Assembly (NCBI RefSeq): GCF_003253995.1
Contig: NZ_QKZL01000010.1
Span: forward strand, 1 to 64,000
DNA: 64,000 nt
Source of the DNA: Palleronia aestuarii
GTDB lineage: Bacteria > Pseudomonadota > Alphaproteobacteria > Rhodobacterales > Rhodobacteraceae
Direction: 5' to 3'
How positions within the stretch are numbered: position 1 is the first letter of the stretch; every line of letters starts with the position of its first letter. Positions 1 through 7,486 of this stretch are shown piece by piece. Below the pieces are notes generated by a model. The model searched no databases and was not told the origin of the DNA. It saw only the letters and a list, made by a program, of their open reading frames with translations. The translations under genes and the position numbers were made by a program.

Positions 1-277
1 ATTTCTCTGACCGGGACGGTTCCACGAGCGGCTGCACATCTCGACCGGTTAGTATGCCCGCCTCGTCCGGGGCTGGGTTACCTCGATCGGATTGGAGCCG
101 AGCTCTTACGGTACCCATTCCATGCGCCGGACCAAGGTTGCGCAGAACTACCGCAAGATCGGTGACCTTCACGCCGTCCAGCTTCTGCTTGGGCACACGA
201 AGATGGACAGCACCGTTCGATACCTCGGCGTCGGGCTGGAGGATGCCCTTGCCATCTCGGAAGCGGTCGAGATTTGA
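1..277 (+). pseudogene. Remnant of a tyrosine recombinase (phage-type integrase), C-terminal part
   Basis: The reading frame ending at 277 encodes the C-terminal catalytic part of a tyrosine site-specific recombinase. The motif HSMRR (the HxxR box), the motif LLGHTKMDSTVRYLGV (second His and nucleophile Tyr) and the tail typical of plasmid and island integrases are all present. Reading the same frame back to the window edge shows a TGA at 8-10 and a TAG at 50-52. The TAG sits where related proteins have Gln (ISTRQYARLV; here ISTG-stop-YARLV). The preserved downstream residues plus two stops show a decayed gene, not a short functional one. It would have catalysed integration or excision, so it marks the edge of an old mobile element. 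A TTG at 92 could start a 61-residue ORF, but that piece lacks the catalytic core. Confidence 0.8.
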
Positions 278-282
278 TCGTC

Positions 283-309
283 TGGGCCGCCCTTTTCGCG
301 GGCGGCCCA
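283..309 (+). terminator. Strong hairpin just after the integrase remnant
   Basis: A perfect 10-bp inverted repeat, TGGGCCGCCC at 283-292 and its complement at 300-309, encloses a 7-base loop, TTTTCGC. It begins 5 bases after the integrase stop, so a transcription-terminator role is likely. There is no T-run after the stem, so it is not a textbook intrinsic terminator. Confidence 0.5.
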
Positions 310-364
310 CAGCTGCCGTTCATCGTGGCGGTCGGTTGCTGCAGTGCAGCCCACCAAACCAGAT

Positions 365-445
365 GGGGTGGATGGCTCCCGCTCCCCGGCGTCGCAATGC
401 GCCATAGTGCAGGTGTCAGAATCTTCGATCGAGAGGAGCCACCCC
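365..445 (+). repeat. Inverted repeat in the IS110 leader that includes the transposase ribosome binding site
   Basis: GGGGTGGATGGCTCC at 365-379 can pair with GGAGCCACCCC at 435-445, with a two-base bulge and a loop of about 55 bases. The right arm contains the GGAG of the ribosome binding site and ends at the transposase ATG (446). A folded leader would therefore hide the start of translation. The same segment could be part of a bridge-RNA-like structure. The pairing is visible in the sequence; either role is inference. Confidence 0.45.
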
Positions 446-1465
446 ATGCAGGTTACCACTGTCGGCCTCGACCTGGCCAAGAACATCTTTCACGTTCATG
501 GCGTGACGGAAGGCGGCGAAGTGGCTTTCAACCGACCTTTGCGCCGGGCGCAGGTGCTGGCGTTCTTCGAACGCCTGTCACCCTGCCTTATCGGCGTTGA
601 GGCCTGCGCATCGAGCCACCACTGGGGTCGCGAGCTTTCGAAGCTGGGCCATACCGTCCGGCTGATGCCACCGATGTACGTCAAACCGTACGTGAAGCGG
701 GGCAAGTCCGACGCGGTCGATGCAGAAGCCATTTGCGAAGCCGTGACGCGGCCCACGATGCGCTTCGTCGAGATCAAATCCCAGAACCAGCAGGCGCTCT
801 TGTCTCTGCACCGCGCACGGGACTTCGTGGTTCGCCAGCGCACCCAGCGGATCAACATGCTCCGGAGCCTGGCCGCGGAGTTCGGGATCACCATCGCTCG
901 GGGCGTCGCCCGGGCCATCGACTTTGCGAAAGGGATCATCGACGACAAACAGTCCGGGTTACCCGAGCTCGCCCAGGACGTCCTGCGAGTCCTCAGCCGC
1001 CAGCTGGTCGATCTGCACAACCGCCTTGGCTGGTACGAAATCACGATGCGCATTCAGGCCCGTCTCAGCCGCCAGGCGCAACTCTTGCAGACCATTCCCG
1101 GCGTGGGGCCGGTGACGGCCTCGGCCGTAGCCGCGATGATCGGGGCGGGTCACCAGTTCAGGAGCGGGCGGGAGTTCGCGGCGTGGCTTGGTCTGACACC
1201 GCGCAACCACTCCAGCGGTGGCAAGGAGCGGTTGGGGAAGATCACCAAGATGGGAGATCGGTACCTGCGCCAACTCATCGTGGTCGGAATGACATCCCGC
1301 GTGCGGCAGGTCTCCAACCATCCAGAGCGCGCTGATCCATGGCTGACGAAGCTGTTGCAGAGAAAGCCGGCCCGGCTCGCGACCGTCGCCATGGCGAACA
1401 AGACGGCACGGATCATGTGGGCCGTCCTGACCAGAGACGAGCCATACAAGCCGCACGCGGCGTAG
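446..1465 (+). CDS. IS110-family transposase (DEDD N-terminal domain plus Transposase_20)
   Basis: This 339-residue protein recombines the insertion sequence through a circular intermediate. The N-terminal RuvC-like DEDD domain shows GLDLAKN (first Asp, about residue 8), IGVEA (Glu, about 50) and DAVDAEAI (paired Asp, about 95). The C-terminal Transposase_20 domain shows TIPGVGPVTASAVAA, FAAWLGLTPRNHSSGGK and LGKITKMGDRYLRQLI, with the conserved Ser region. Length and domain order are normal for the family, so the gene looks intact. The ATG at 446 is chosen because GAGAGGAGC lies just upstream and the MQVTTVGLDLAKN start matches relatives. An in-frame ATG at 344 would add 34 residues unlike the family. 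Confidence 0.92.
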   Translation: MQVTTVGLDLAKNIFHVHGVTEGGEVAFNRPLRRAQVLAFFERLSPCLIGVEACASSHHWGRELSKLGHTVRLMPPMYVKPYVKRGKSDAVDAEAICEAVTRPTMRFVEIKSQNQQALLSLHRARDFVVRQRTQRINMLRSLAAEFGITIARGVARAIDFAKGIIDDKQSGLPELAQDVLRVLSRQLVDLHNRLGWYEITMRIQARLSRQAQLLQTIPGVGPVTASAVAAMIGAGHQFRSGREFAAWLGLTPRNHSSGGKERLGKITKMGDRYLRQLIVVGMTSRVRQVSNHPERADPWLTKLLQRKPARLATVAMANKTARIMWAVLTRDEPYKPHAA

Positions 1466-1854
1466 CCCGCCGAGTGCTCGAGAGATAGCAAGACCAACGA
1501 TGTGATGGTGTACCCTTCAGCCGCAACGATCAGGACGCTCCGCCGAATGTCCCGGGCGCCATTGCCCGCAAAGCAGATAGGAACCTGATCTGCGGATCCC
1601 ATCAGGGCCGGCGGTGTGAACCGCGCAAACAGGCCGGACACAAGACCGCTTCTGAAAAGGTACATGAGATCATTTACGACTTGCTATGCGGGAGCCATCC
1701 ACACAGGACATTCGCCTCAAAGGACGACGAGCCTTCTATATAGCCTTCGCTTTCGCACACCTGAGGCAAACACTCCAACAGATCGTTAGAGGCTGGTGTC
1801 TCGCAGTTCTTTTGTCCATACTCTAATTTCAGGGTTTTGGGCGAGCAGAGCTTT
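1466..1854. other. Noncoding stretch: IS110 right flank, then AT-rich leader of the HD-GHKL gene
   Basis: No convincing gene lies here. The first about 200 bases have the GC-rich composition of the transposase and are probably the noncoding right end of the insertion sequence. From about 1680 the sequence becomes AT-rich like the following gene, so the element's right junction probably lies near that change. I see no clear promoter in the last 150 bases. Confidence 0.5.
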
Positions 1855-3567
1855 ATGAAAATCAGTGAAGTTATTCTTGAGCGAATAAAACATAGCCACG
1901 CACTAGACGCATATGTGAAAGGCGCAGTGTCGAAAATATCCGAGTATATATTATCGAATTCGATGATTTTCTTTCCTGAGTACACAGATCACGATATCAC
2001 GCACTTCGAAGCTGTATTGGAAACAGCTATCGACCTTGCAACTGACAAGTCCTTGGAACTCATGTCTGACGTTGACTTAGCCATTCTTACAACGTCGGTC
2101 ATGCTGCATGACTTAGGTATGCACCTGAGCAAAGATGGCTTTGAAACGTTGATTGACCCGGAGGGTCCGATGAAGTCAATCGACGGTTTCTCAGATCCGC
2201 CTTGGAACAAGCTTTGGCTAGCATTTCTCGCTGAAGCACGGCGATTTGATGCAAAGAAGCTAGAAGACCTGTTTGGTCCGAGCTTTCGACCAGTCACCGA
2301 TTTCCCTTCCTTTGAAGAACCTTGGGACGAGTTCGACGTCCTAGTTGTTGGAGAGTTTCTTAGACGCCACCATCCGCGTCTAGCACACGAGATCGCTCTT
2401 CAAGGCATGCCTTCCAAAGATGGTAAGGTTGTTCAATTTTGCGGTTTTGGCTCTGAGCAAGAAGAGTTTCTGAGTGACATGAGCGGACTTGTGGCACGAA
2501 GCCATGGAATCGCACTCAGACAGACCTTTTCATACATCGAACAAAAATATGGTCACAGGATTGAGACGCGTTCCGCACACCCCGTGTACTTGATGACGTT
2601 ATTGCGCATTGCGGATTACCTTCAAATCCAAAGTGCAAGAGCGCCCTCCGCGCGGACAGATGTCACAAAATTCAAAAGCCCGGTTTCGACCCGGGAATGG
2701 TCAGTGCATCAATGCGTAACAGATATCACCAACTTAACCGATCCAGAGTCGATTGACATCACGGCCAGGCCGGACAATATCGAGACCTTTCTAAGGTTGA
2801 AAGACTGGATCACCGACCTCCAAAGAGAGCTAGACTTGTCATGGGCGGTCTTGGGGGAAGTCTACGGGCTACAAGCGCACAGTGGATTAAACAAACTCGG
2901 GCTTCGAATTCGTCGACTTAGATCGAACATTGATGTAGCAAGAGAGTTTTCCAAGGCTGTCGACTATATCCCGAAGAAAATTGCGTTTACGGCTGCAGGT
3001 AGTGAACTGCTGAAGCTTTTGGTCGGCCCACTTTACGCCAATGAAGTGTCAGTTGGCCTGCGTGAACTTATACAGAATGCTACCGACGCAGTAAAAGAAC
3101 TAGATAGTCTGGTTGACCAAGGCTCTATTGAGCGACCCGATCCCAGAACCGATGTCGCGGCCGATGTCCAAGTCGACTTTATGATCGACGAAGGCGACCA
3201 AAATAGCTGGAAAAGAAAAGTTAAATCCGTCATAATCACAGATCGCGGGGTAGGAATGACCCCGGACATCTTACAGAACTACTTTCTCAGGGCTGGCGCG
3301 TCGTACAGAAGTTCGTCGGCTTGGAGGGAGAGTTTCGAGAAGCCTGATGGTTCAAACCGGGTCCAACGAAGCGGTAGGTTCGGCGTCGGCGCACTGGCGG
3401 CCTTCTTACTTGGGGATGAAATTCGCGTTGAGACACGGCACTATTCGGAACCCTGTGAGAACGGACTCGAGTTTGCTGCAAGTATTGAGACCTCTTCAAT
3501 AAACGTTGTCCGACGGCAGTGTGAAGTAGGCACCAAGATCAGCATTGAGATACCCGAAAAGCTTTAG
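1855..3567 (+). CDS. HD-domain plus Hsp90-like (GHKL) ATPase, N-terminal 570 residues before an in-frame TAG
   Basis: The encoded protein joins an HD-type metal-dependent phosphohydrolase-like region to a GHKL ATPase domain. In the first 100 residues, DHDITH (about 45) and LHDLGMH (about 85) look like the His and His-Asp pairs of an HD fold. Further on, ELIQNATDAVKE (about 405) is the GHKL N-box, TDRGVGM (about 462) is the DxGxG box, and GRFGVGALA (about 507) is the glycine-rich ATP-lid box. The frame stops at TAG 3565-3567, right after the ATPase core, then stays open in the same frame to 4839. The ATG at 1855 starts MKISEV; a TTG at 1837 is an alternative. Base composition is clearly AT-richer than the backbone, which suggests transfer. 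Its function is unknown to me. The neighbourhood makes a defence-like or stress role possible but unproven. Confidence 0.7.
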   Translation: MKISEVILERIKHSHALDAYVKGAVSKISEYILSNSMIFFPEYTDHDITHFEAVLETAIDLATDKSLELMSDVDLAILTTSVMLHDLGMHLSKDGFETLIDPEGPMKSIDGFSDPPWNKLWLAFLAEARRFDAKKLEDLFGPSFRPVTDFPSFEEPWDEFDVLVVGEFLRRHHPRLAHEIALQGMPSKDGKVVQFCGFGSEQEEFLSDMSGLVARSHGIALRQTFSYIEQKYGHRIETRSAHPVYLMTLLRIADYLQIQSARAPSARTDVTKFKSPVSTREWSVHQCVTDITNLTDPESIDITARPDNIETFLRLKDWITDLQRELDLSWAVLGEVYGLQAHSGLNKLGLRIRRLRSNIDVAREFSKAVDYIPKKIAFTAAGSELLKLLVGPLYANEVSVGLRELIQNATDAVKELDSLVDQGSIERPDPRTDVAADVQVDFMIDEGDQNSWKRKVKSVIITDRGVGMTPDILQNYFLRAGASYRSSSAWRESFEKPDGSNRVQRSGRFGVGALAAFLLGDEIRVETRHYSEPCENGLEFAASIETSSINVVRRQCEVGTKISIEIPEKL

Positions 3568-3609
3568 GGAGAAGTTGGAGACCTTCTCCCCAGTCGATAC
3601 TCACCCGAA

Positions 3610-4839
3610 GTGGATCGCCATCATCCGATTGGTAACTACTTCGGACGATACCCGGCGCTTATCTATACAGTTAACGGTTCTGATTTACCTTGGAACCAAG
3701 AATGTTTATTACCAACACGACAAGCAAGATTTGAAGATCCATGGAACTACTTTGAAACTGATGAGTTTGAAGTTAATTGGACGTACGCAAGCAATATGGT
3801 GGGGCTTGCGGTCAACCAAATAAACATCTCCGGCACAAGCTCATTCGGCCCAAGCCGCGCCAGCAACGCAGGAGTATCAATCCGCTCCTCCATCTTTTCC
3901 GAACCGTCACTATCAATCGGTGACAATTCTGGAGCATTCGAACTGAATTTGCAGCGTAGCTCTTACGCAGCTTCTGAACTTCCCTTTCGTGACGAACTGT
4001 TACGCGAGATAACTGACGAGTTTCTTCATTCTTGCCTATGGCAACTGACGAGAAATAGATCGCGTAGCTTTCCAAAATACGAGGGTTTAGAGAAAAGAGT
4101 TTATGGCAAGTATGAGCCAAAGTGGCTTGATTGTTCAGATGGAATTATTCTGAATGAGCCACGGTTTTTGAAACGATACGATCCGACTTTCTGCCTCAAT
4201 CGCTACGGCGGCGGCTCCGAACCAACTTTTTTCCAAAGTATGGTAGGAGCGTTGCCTGACAGGTCGATCTACTTCCACGACGCAAATGATGAGTTTACTG
4301 GTCGAAGTTTTAATATGAAGGGTAAACTGGCGAGAGTACTCCGGGGCGAAGCCCTGAAATTTGTCAAGGAGACGACAAAGAGCCAGTTGGTTTTCGTACC
4401 TGCCGCTTTCGTTGATCTGATCCTGAAGGATATGAAGCCTGGTAAGGATATCAGGAAAACACTCGAGGGCTTGAGCACGGATACCGTTTCTGGCTGGATG
4501 CATCAATCAAGCGAAAAAATTTCAGAATCTGTTGAAATTCGAGATTGGCGGAAAGGTTTAGACAAAAACGGGAAAGACACCTGTGTTATCAGCCTCCACA
4601 GCCTCTCGACCCAGAGCTTTGAACCCAATGACAGTAAGGATGATGTTGTCTTCGATCGATGGATGGATCTTTTGGGGCAACCTTTTCTTCCCCGGACCGC
4701 CAACGATCTGTCACAACTTCAGCGTCGCTTGTCCGACAGACTTGAATCAAAGTATGAGATTTTTGAAGAACGAGCGAAGCAAGCGCAAAAAAAGCAAGAA
4801 TCTGAGGCAAAGAAAAAAGCAGCTAAATCTGAATATTAG
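3610..4839 (+). CDS. C-terminal portion of the HD-GHKL protein, in the same frame after the TAG
   Basis: This 409-residue stretch continues the frame of the preceding ORF. The 14 codons between the TAG and the first possible start (GTG 3610) are also open. No ribosome binding site precedes that GTG. This is best read as the rest of one gene of about 994 codons interrupted by a nonsense codon, rather than a separate gene. I recognise no separate enzymatic domain. The region after the ATPase in GHKL proteins usually serves client binding or oligomerisation. The last 40 residues are rich in Lys, Glu and Ala (ERAKQAQKKQESEAKKK) and probably form a charged helix. Codon use and AT content match the first part. 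Confidence 0.6.
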   Translation: MDRHHPIGNYFGRYPALIYTVNGSDLPWNQECLLPTRQARFEDPWNYFETDEFEVNWTYASNMVGLAVNQINISGTSSFGPSRASNAGVSIRSSIFSEPSLSIGDNSGAFELNLQRSSYAASELPFRDELLREITDEFLHSCLWQLTRNRSRSFPKYEGLEKRVYGKYEPKWLDCSDGIILNEPRFLKRYDPTFCLNRYGGGSEPTFFQSMVGALPDRSIYFHDANDEFTGRSFNMKGKLARVLRGEALKFVKETTKSQLVFVPAAFVDLILKDMKPGKDIRKTLEGLSTDTVSGWMHQSSEKISESVEIRDWRKGLDKNGKDTCVISLHSLSTQSFEPNDSKDDVVFDRWMDLLGQPFLPRTANDLSQLQRRLSDRLESKYEIFEERAKQAQKKQESEAKKKAAKSEY

Positions 4840-4971
4840 CGACACAGATGTTAGCAAACTCGGAGCGTGCTCGATAGATTTGCGAGCGCAGCGAATGTCC
4901 GTTCCCCGCCCTTCCTTACTCCGAGGAACGTCTACGATACGACGCTCCCCGAATGCCGACTTCGCGTCACA

Positions 4972-6057
4972 TCAATGCAGCGTCGGCATCGTCGCGAGGG
5001 TCTCGATCCGATCGATCAGGCGTCGAACGCTGCGCAGGCTCAGTCCCGCGGCGGCCGGTGGGGCCGTGGCGAGGCAGTCCATGACGGCCTCGATCGCCGG
5101 CTCGGGCAGGCCCCGGTTCTCGCAGTCCCGCCGGGCGTAGCGCATCAGGTCGGCCCGCGGCACCGGACCGAGCGGCACGGGCGGGCAGCGGCTGAGGAGC
5201 GGCTCCGGCAGGCCATTGAGGCTGTTAGCCGTCAGCACCCACGCGATCCACGACATGTCGAACCGGACGCGGAAGTAGGGACAGTTCCAGTCCCTCGCCG
5301 TGGCGGGCTCGAGCAGAGGCAGGATCCCGTCGGTCAGGGTGAACCGGGCGCCGCGCGTGGACGTGGTTACGCCCGCCTTCTCGATCTCGTCGACGATGAC
5401 GACGGGGCTCGCGCAGCGCTCCCGCAGGATCGTCTGCAGGACCCGGCCGGGCTGCGTGTTCGACCAGCCTCGCTGCGCGCCGACGAGCACAAAACTCGCC
5501 GGCTCGTTCGTCGCGTCGATGGCCGTGACCGGTCCCTCGATCAGCGTCCCGAGCCGCCGCGCCCAGTGGGACTTGCCGATCCCCGGCGGCCCGAGCAGCA
5601 GGAGTGGCGGCAGTGGCAACCCCGGAGAGCCCGTCCGCACCGCGCGGCGCATGGCGTGCCAGACCCGTTCCGTGGCTGGCCCCATCCACGGCATGTCCTC
5701 GTGCAGCGCCGAGGCGATGACGTCCGCCTCGTGCTCGGTGCCGAGCCGGGTGATCCAAGCGCCGTCGCGCAGGGCCGCGAGGCGGTCGCGGTCGTCGTCC
5801 TGCAGGTGCGCCAGGCCCGTGGCGGCGTCGCGGCGCTCGAGGTACCGTTTCGCCCGGCGATAAATGCGATGGCGGTCTCGCGTGGTGGTCCGGTCGCGAC
5901 TGTTGCGGTCTTTGGGGGATCGATCCGGCTCCGGCCCTGCCTTCCCGGCCCGGATGCGGTTAAGAAAGCCCTTCAGCCGTTCTTCCACCTCCCAGCGCGG
6001 CGGCGGGTCGTCGCCGAGGTTCGCCTGAGCAAAGGGAATGATCGTCCGTGTCGGCAT
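4972..6057 (-). CDS. AAA+ ATPase (Lon-like central ATPase fold), unassigned role
   Basis: This 361-residue protein has a single AAA+ module. LLLLGPPGIGKSHWARR (about 150-166) is the Walker A motif, PVVIVDEIEKAG (about 220) is Walker B, and WVLTANSLNGLPEPLLSRC supplies sensor 1 and an arginine-finger-like segment. The first 130 residues are very rich in Arg and Asp and have no fold I recognise. I see no protease Ser-Lys dyad, so it is not a complete Lon. The ATG at 6057 is preferred because AAAGGA lies 8 bases upstream; a TTG two codons earlier is the alternative. It is GC-rich, unlike the facing HD-GHKL gene, and the two genes converge with 132 bases between them. Such ATPases remodel or unfold partners, but no partner is visible here. 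Confidence 0.8.
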   Translation of the reverse strand: MPTRTIIPFAQANLGDDPPPRWEVEERLKGFLNRIRAGKAGPEPDRSPKDRNSRDRTTTRDRHRIYRRAKRYLERRDAATGLAHLQDDDRDRLAALRDGAWITRLGTEHEADVIASALHEDMPWMGPATERVWHAMRRAVRTGSPGLPLPPLLLLGPPGIGKSHWARRLGTLIEGPVTAIDATNEPASFVLVGAQRGWSNTQPGRVLQTILRERCASPVVIVDEIEKAGVTTSTRGARFTLTDGILPLLEPATARDWNCPYFRVRFDMSWIAWVLTANSLNGLPEPLLSRCPPVPLGPVPRADLMRYARRDCENRGLPEPAIEAVMDCLATAPPAAAGLSLRSVRRLIDRIETLATMPTLH

Positions 6058-6818
6058 AGCCAACGTCCTTTCGACATGCTCGACGCCGGCCCGGGGGCCA
6101 AGCGCCGCACCCGCAGACGCGCGGCGCCTGGCGGATCAAGGAATGTGAAAGGGTCCGGACCCCGTGCAGGGGAGCGTCGGCTTGAAGGCCGGCGCAAGTC
6201 AACGGTTGGGGGCTCGCGGCGTTTGGATCGGCGTCAATGCAAGCGGCGCGAGGACCGATGACGCAATTTACTAATACGAAACGACATTATTCCGGACCAG
6301 TTTCCAGTGGCGATTAATCGCCGCGCAAAATGGCTTTTAACCCCCCATAATGGCGTTTTGAGAACGGCTTCTACACACAGTAACCTCATCCGAGATCTTA
6401 CCCGCAATTGGAGTGGCCGCAGGCGGCGCAGATTGTGCAGCCTTCGGCCATGGAAAGTTCTTGCCTGGTTTCGAAGGAACATGTCGTCGCAGATGACGGG
6501 TCTAAGGCAAGGATGTGCACCGGTTCCGCAACTCAAGAACTCCCCGACATTAAGGAACGCCACGGGAAAGAATTCGTAGGCCATATCTCGGCGAGTAAGC
6601 TGATCAGATGGGTCCCGATGGGAACGCGGGACGTACCGGCGGCTGCTCGAATCCAACAGGAGAACCAAGGTAAGTTGCTTTGCATGCGGCGAAGCGAAAG
6701 GGATTGCGGTAAGCCACCGCAAAGTCAGAGAATTTTCCGCCGTCTGAAAGGGACTGGGCCTGATACGGCCGAAACCTTACCCCCAGATAGCCGAAACTTT
6801 GATCGGAGTTACAATACC
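6058..6818. other. About 760 bases with no recognisable gene
   Basis: Several frames stay open for 80-160 codons on either strand, but none shows a known motif, a good ribosome binding site or consistent codon use. The composition is mixed: a GC-rich part up to about 6240, then a more AT-rich part. A 14-bp perfect palindrome lies at 6309-6322, and a near-direct repeat (AATGGC followed by T-rich sequence) lies at about 6329 and 6350. It may be the worn edge of the accessory region. Confidence 0.4.
6309..6322. promoter_or_regulatory. 14-bp perfect palindrome, possible operator
   Basis: GGCGATTAATCGCC is a perfect palindrome in AT-rich noncoding DNA, about 250 bases upstream of the AAA+ ATPase start. 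A dimeric regulator could bind here. No regulator gene is adjacent, so the role is only suggested. Confidence 0.3.
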
Positions 6819-7130
6819 TCAGTGGGTCCAGGCGCCGCGCCGCTTGGTTGCGAAGTTCTCTCCGTAGCCGCCGGGGCGGACGTTTGCGCCCCGTTTCTTG
6901 GGCTGGGTGACGATCGCGTCGATGCCGTTCGCCTTGGCGTAGTCGAGCGCCTCTTCCTTCGTGTCGAAACGCAATCTCACTTGCGATTGTGTATCTGCGG
7001 AAGAGGTCCACCCCATGAGCGGGTCGACCGTACGCGCCTCCTCGGCGGTGAATTCGAGGACCCACTTCTTCGTCCGGGCATAACCCGAGGACATCGCGGT
7101 CCGGGCGGGCTGATAGATCCTCGCTGTCAT
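6819..7130 (-). CDS. Complex I accessory subunit, NDUFS4-like (ETC complex I subunit family)
   Basis: This 103-residue protein matches the family of the 18-kDa Fe-S-assembly-associated subunit of NADH:ubiquinone oxidoreductase, present in alphaproteobacteria and mitochondria. Diagnostic parts are [14 protein letters not shown] at the N-terminus, [19 protein letters not shown] in the middle, and [19 protein letters not shown] with a basic tail. It is expected at the peripheral arm of complex I on the cytoplasmic side. The ATG at 7130 has GAGGAGCG 6-7 bases upstream, while the frame before it is open but unlike the family. It is probably the first backbone gene after the accessory region, and it stands apart from any nuo operon. 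Confidence 0.9.
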   Translation of the reverse strand: MTARIYQPARTAMSSGYARTKKWVLEFTAEEARTVDPLMGWTSSADTQSQVRLRFDTKEEALDYAKANGIDAIVTQPKKRGANVRPGGYGENFATKRRGAWTH

Positions 7131-7240
7131 CTGGGCGCTCCTCAAGACCTGGTTCCGGGTGATCGCAAGACTTATCGGATCACGGGGGCAATATCGTCCA
7201 CCATGAGACCCCGTGCAAGACCAGGCATTCAGCGCGCGCA

Positions 7241-7283
7241 CCGGCCGGATCACTCGAAATTGGGGAAGCAGCGATCCGGCCGG
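7241..7283. repeat. Perfect 11-bp inverted repeat between the NDUFS4-like gene and uvrB
   Basis: CCGGCCGGATC at 7241-7251 is exactly complementary to GATCCGGCCGG at 7273-7283, with a 21-base loop. It lies in the 356-base gap between two divergent genes. It has no T-run on either side, so a plain terminator is unlikely. It could be part of a small RNA or a regulatory structure. Apart from this hairpin and a possible promoter nearer uvrB, I see nothing else in the gap. Confidence 0.5.
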
Positions 7284-7337
7284 ACGGGTCTTCGGCTTGC
7301 AGTTACCATCTAGGCGACCCTTGAAGCGATTCGCAAG

Positions 7338-7366
7338 CTGACAACATTCGTTAAGGTTGTAATTTT
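7338..7366 (+). promoter_or_regulatory. Candidate sigma-70-type promoter for uvrB
   Basis: CTGACA at 7338-7343 and AATTTT at 7361-7366 are separated by 17 bases, in an AT-rich patch about 120 bases before uvrB. The -35 match is good and the -10 match is weak. I see no clear LexA box of the alphaproteobacterial GTTC-N7-GTTC type here. Confidence 0.35.
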
Positions 7367-7486
7367 GCGAACCTCGTCGTCCGACCGAGCAACGTCTGGC
7401 GTCCAATCCGCCTCCCTTGCCTCGCCGCGCTTGAAGATCCGGGGCGGTCGCGCATCTATGACAGGTATCCCAGACAGGTCCGCTCC

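Larger units (their letters stand above)
330..1680 (+). mobile_element. IS110-family insertion sequence (ends approximate)
   Basis: The element is defined by its IS110-type transposase at 446-1465, with about 110 noncoding bases before it and about 200 after it. IS110-family elements lack classical terminal inverted repeats and often make no target duplication. I could not fix the ends from sequence alone, so the coordinates are approximate. The left boundary must lie after the integrase remnant at 277. The right boundary is placed near the shift to AT-rich sequence after about 1680. The noncoding flanks matter because in this family one of them encodes the bridge RNA that guides target choice. 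Confidence 0.5.

Noticed and set aside
4867-6261. 464-codon open frame opposite the AAA+ ATPase
   Set aside because: The minus strand carries clear Walker A and B motifs. The plus frame has none.
6234-6722. 162-codon minus-strand frame in the unexplained region
   Set aside because: It has no motif, no good ribosome binding site and uneven codon use. Overlapping frames on the other strand are just as open.
7131-7486. LexA (SOS) box upstream of uvrB
   Set aside because: No GTTC-N7-GTTC or close variant was seen in the gap.
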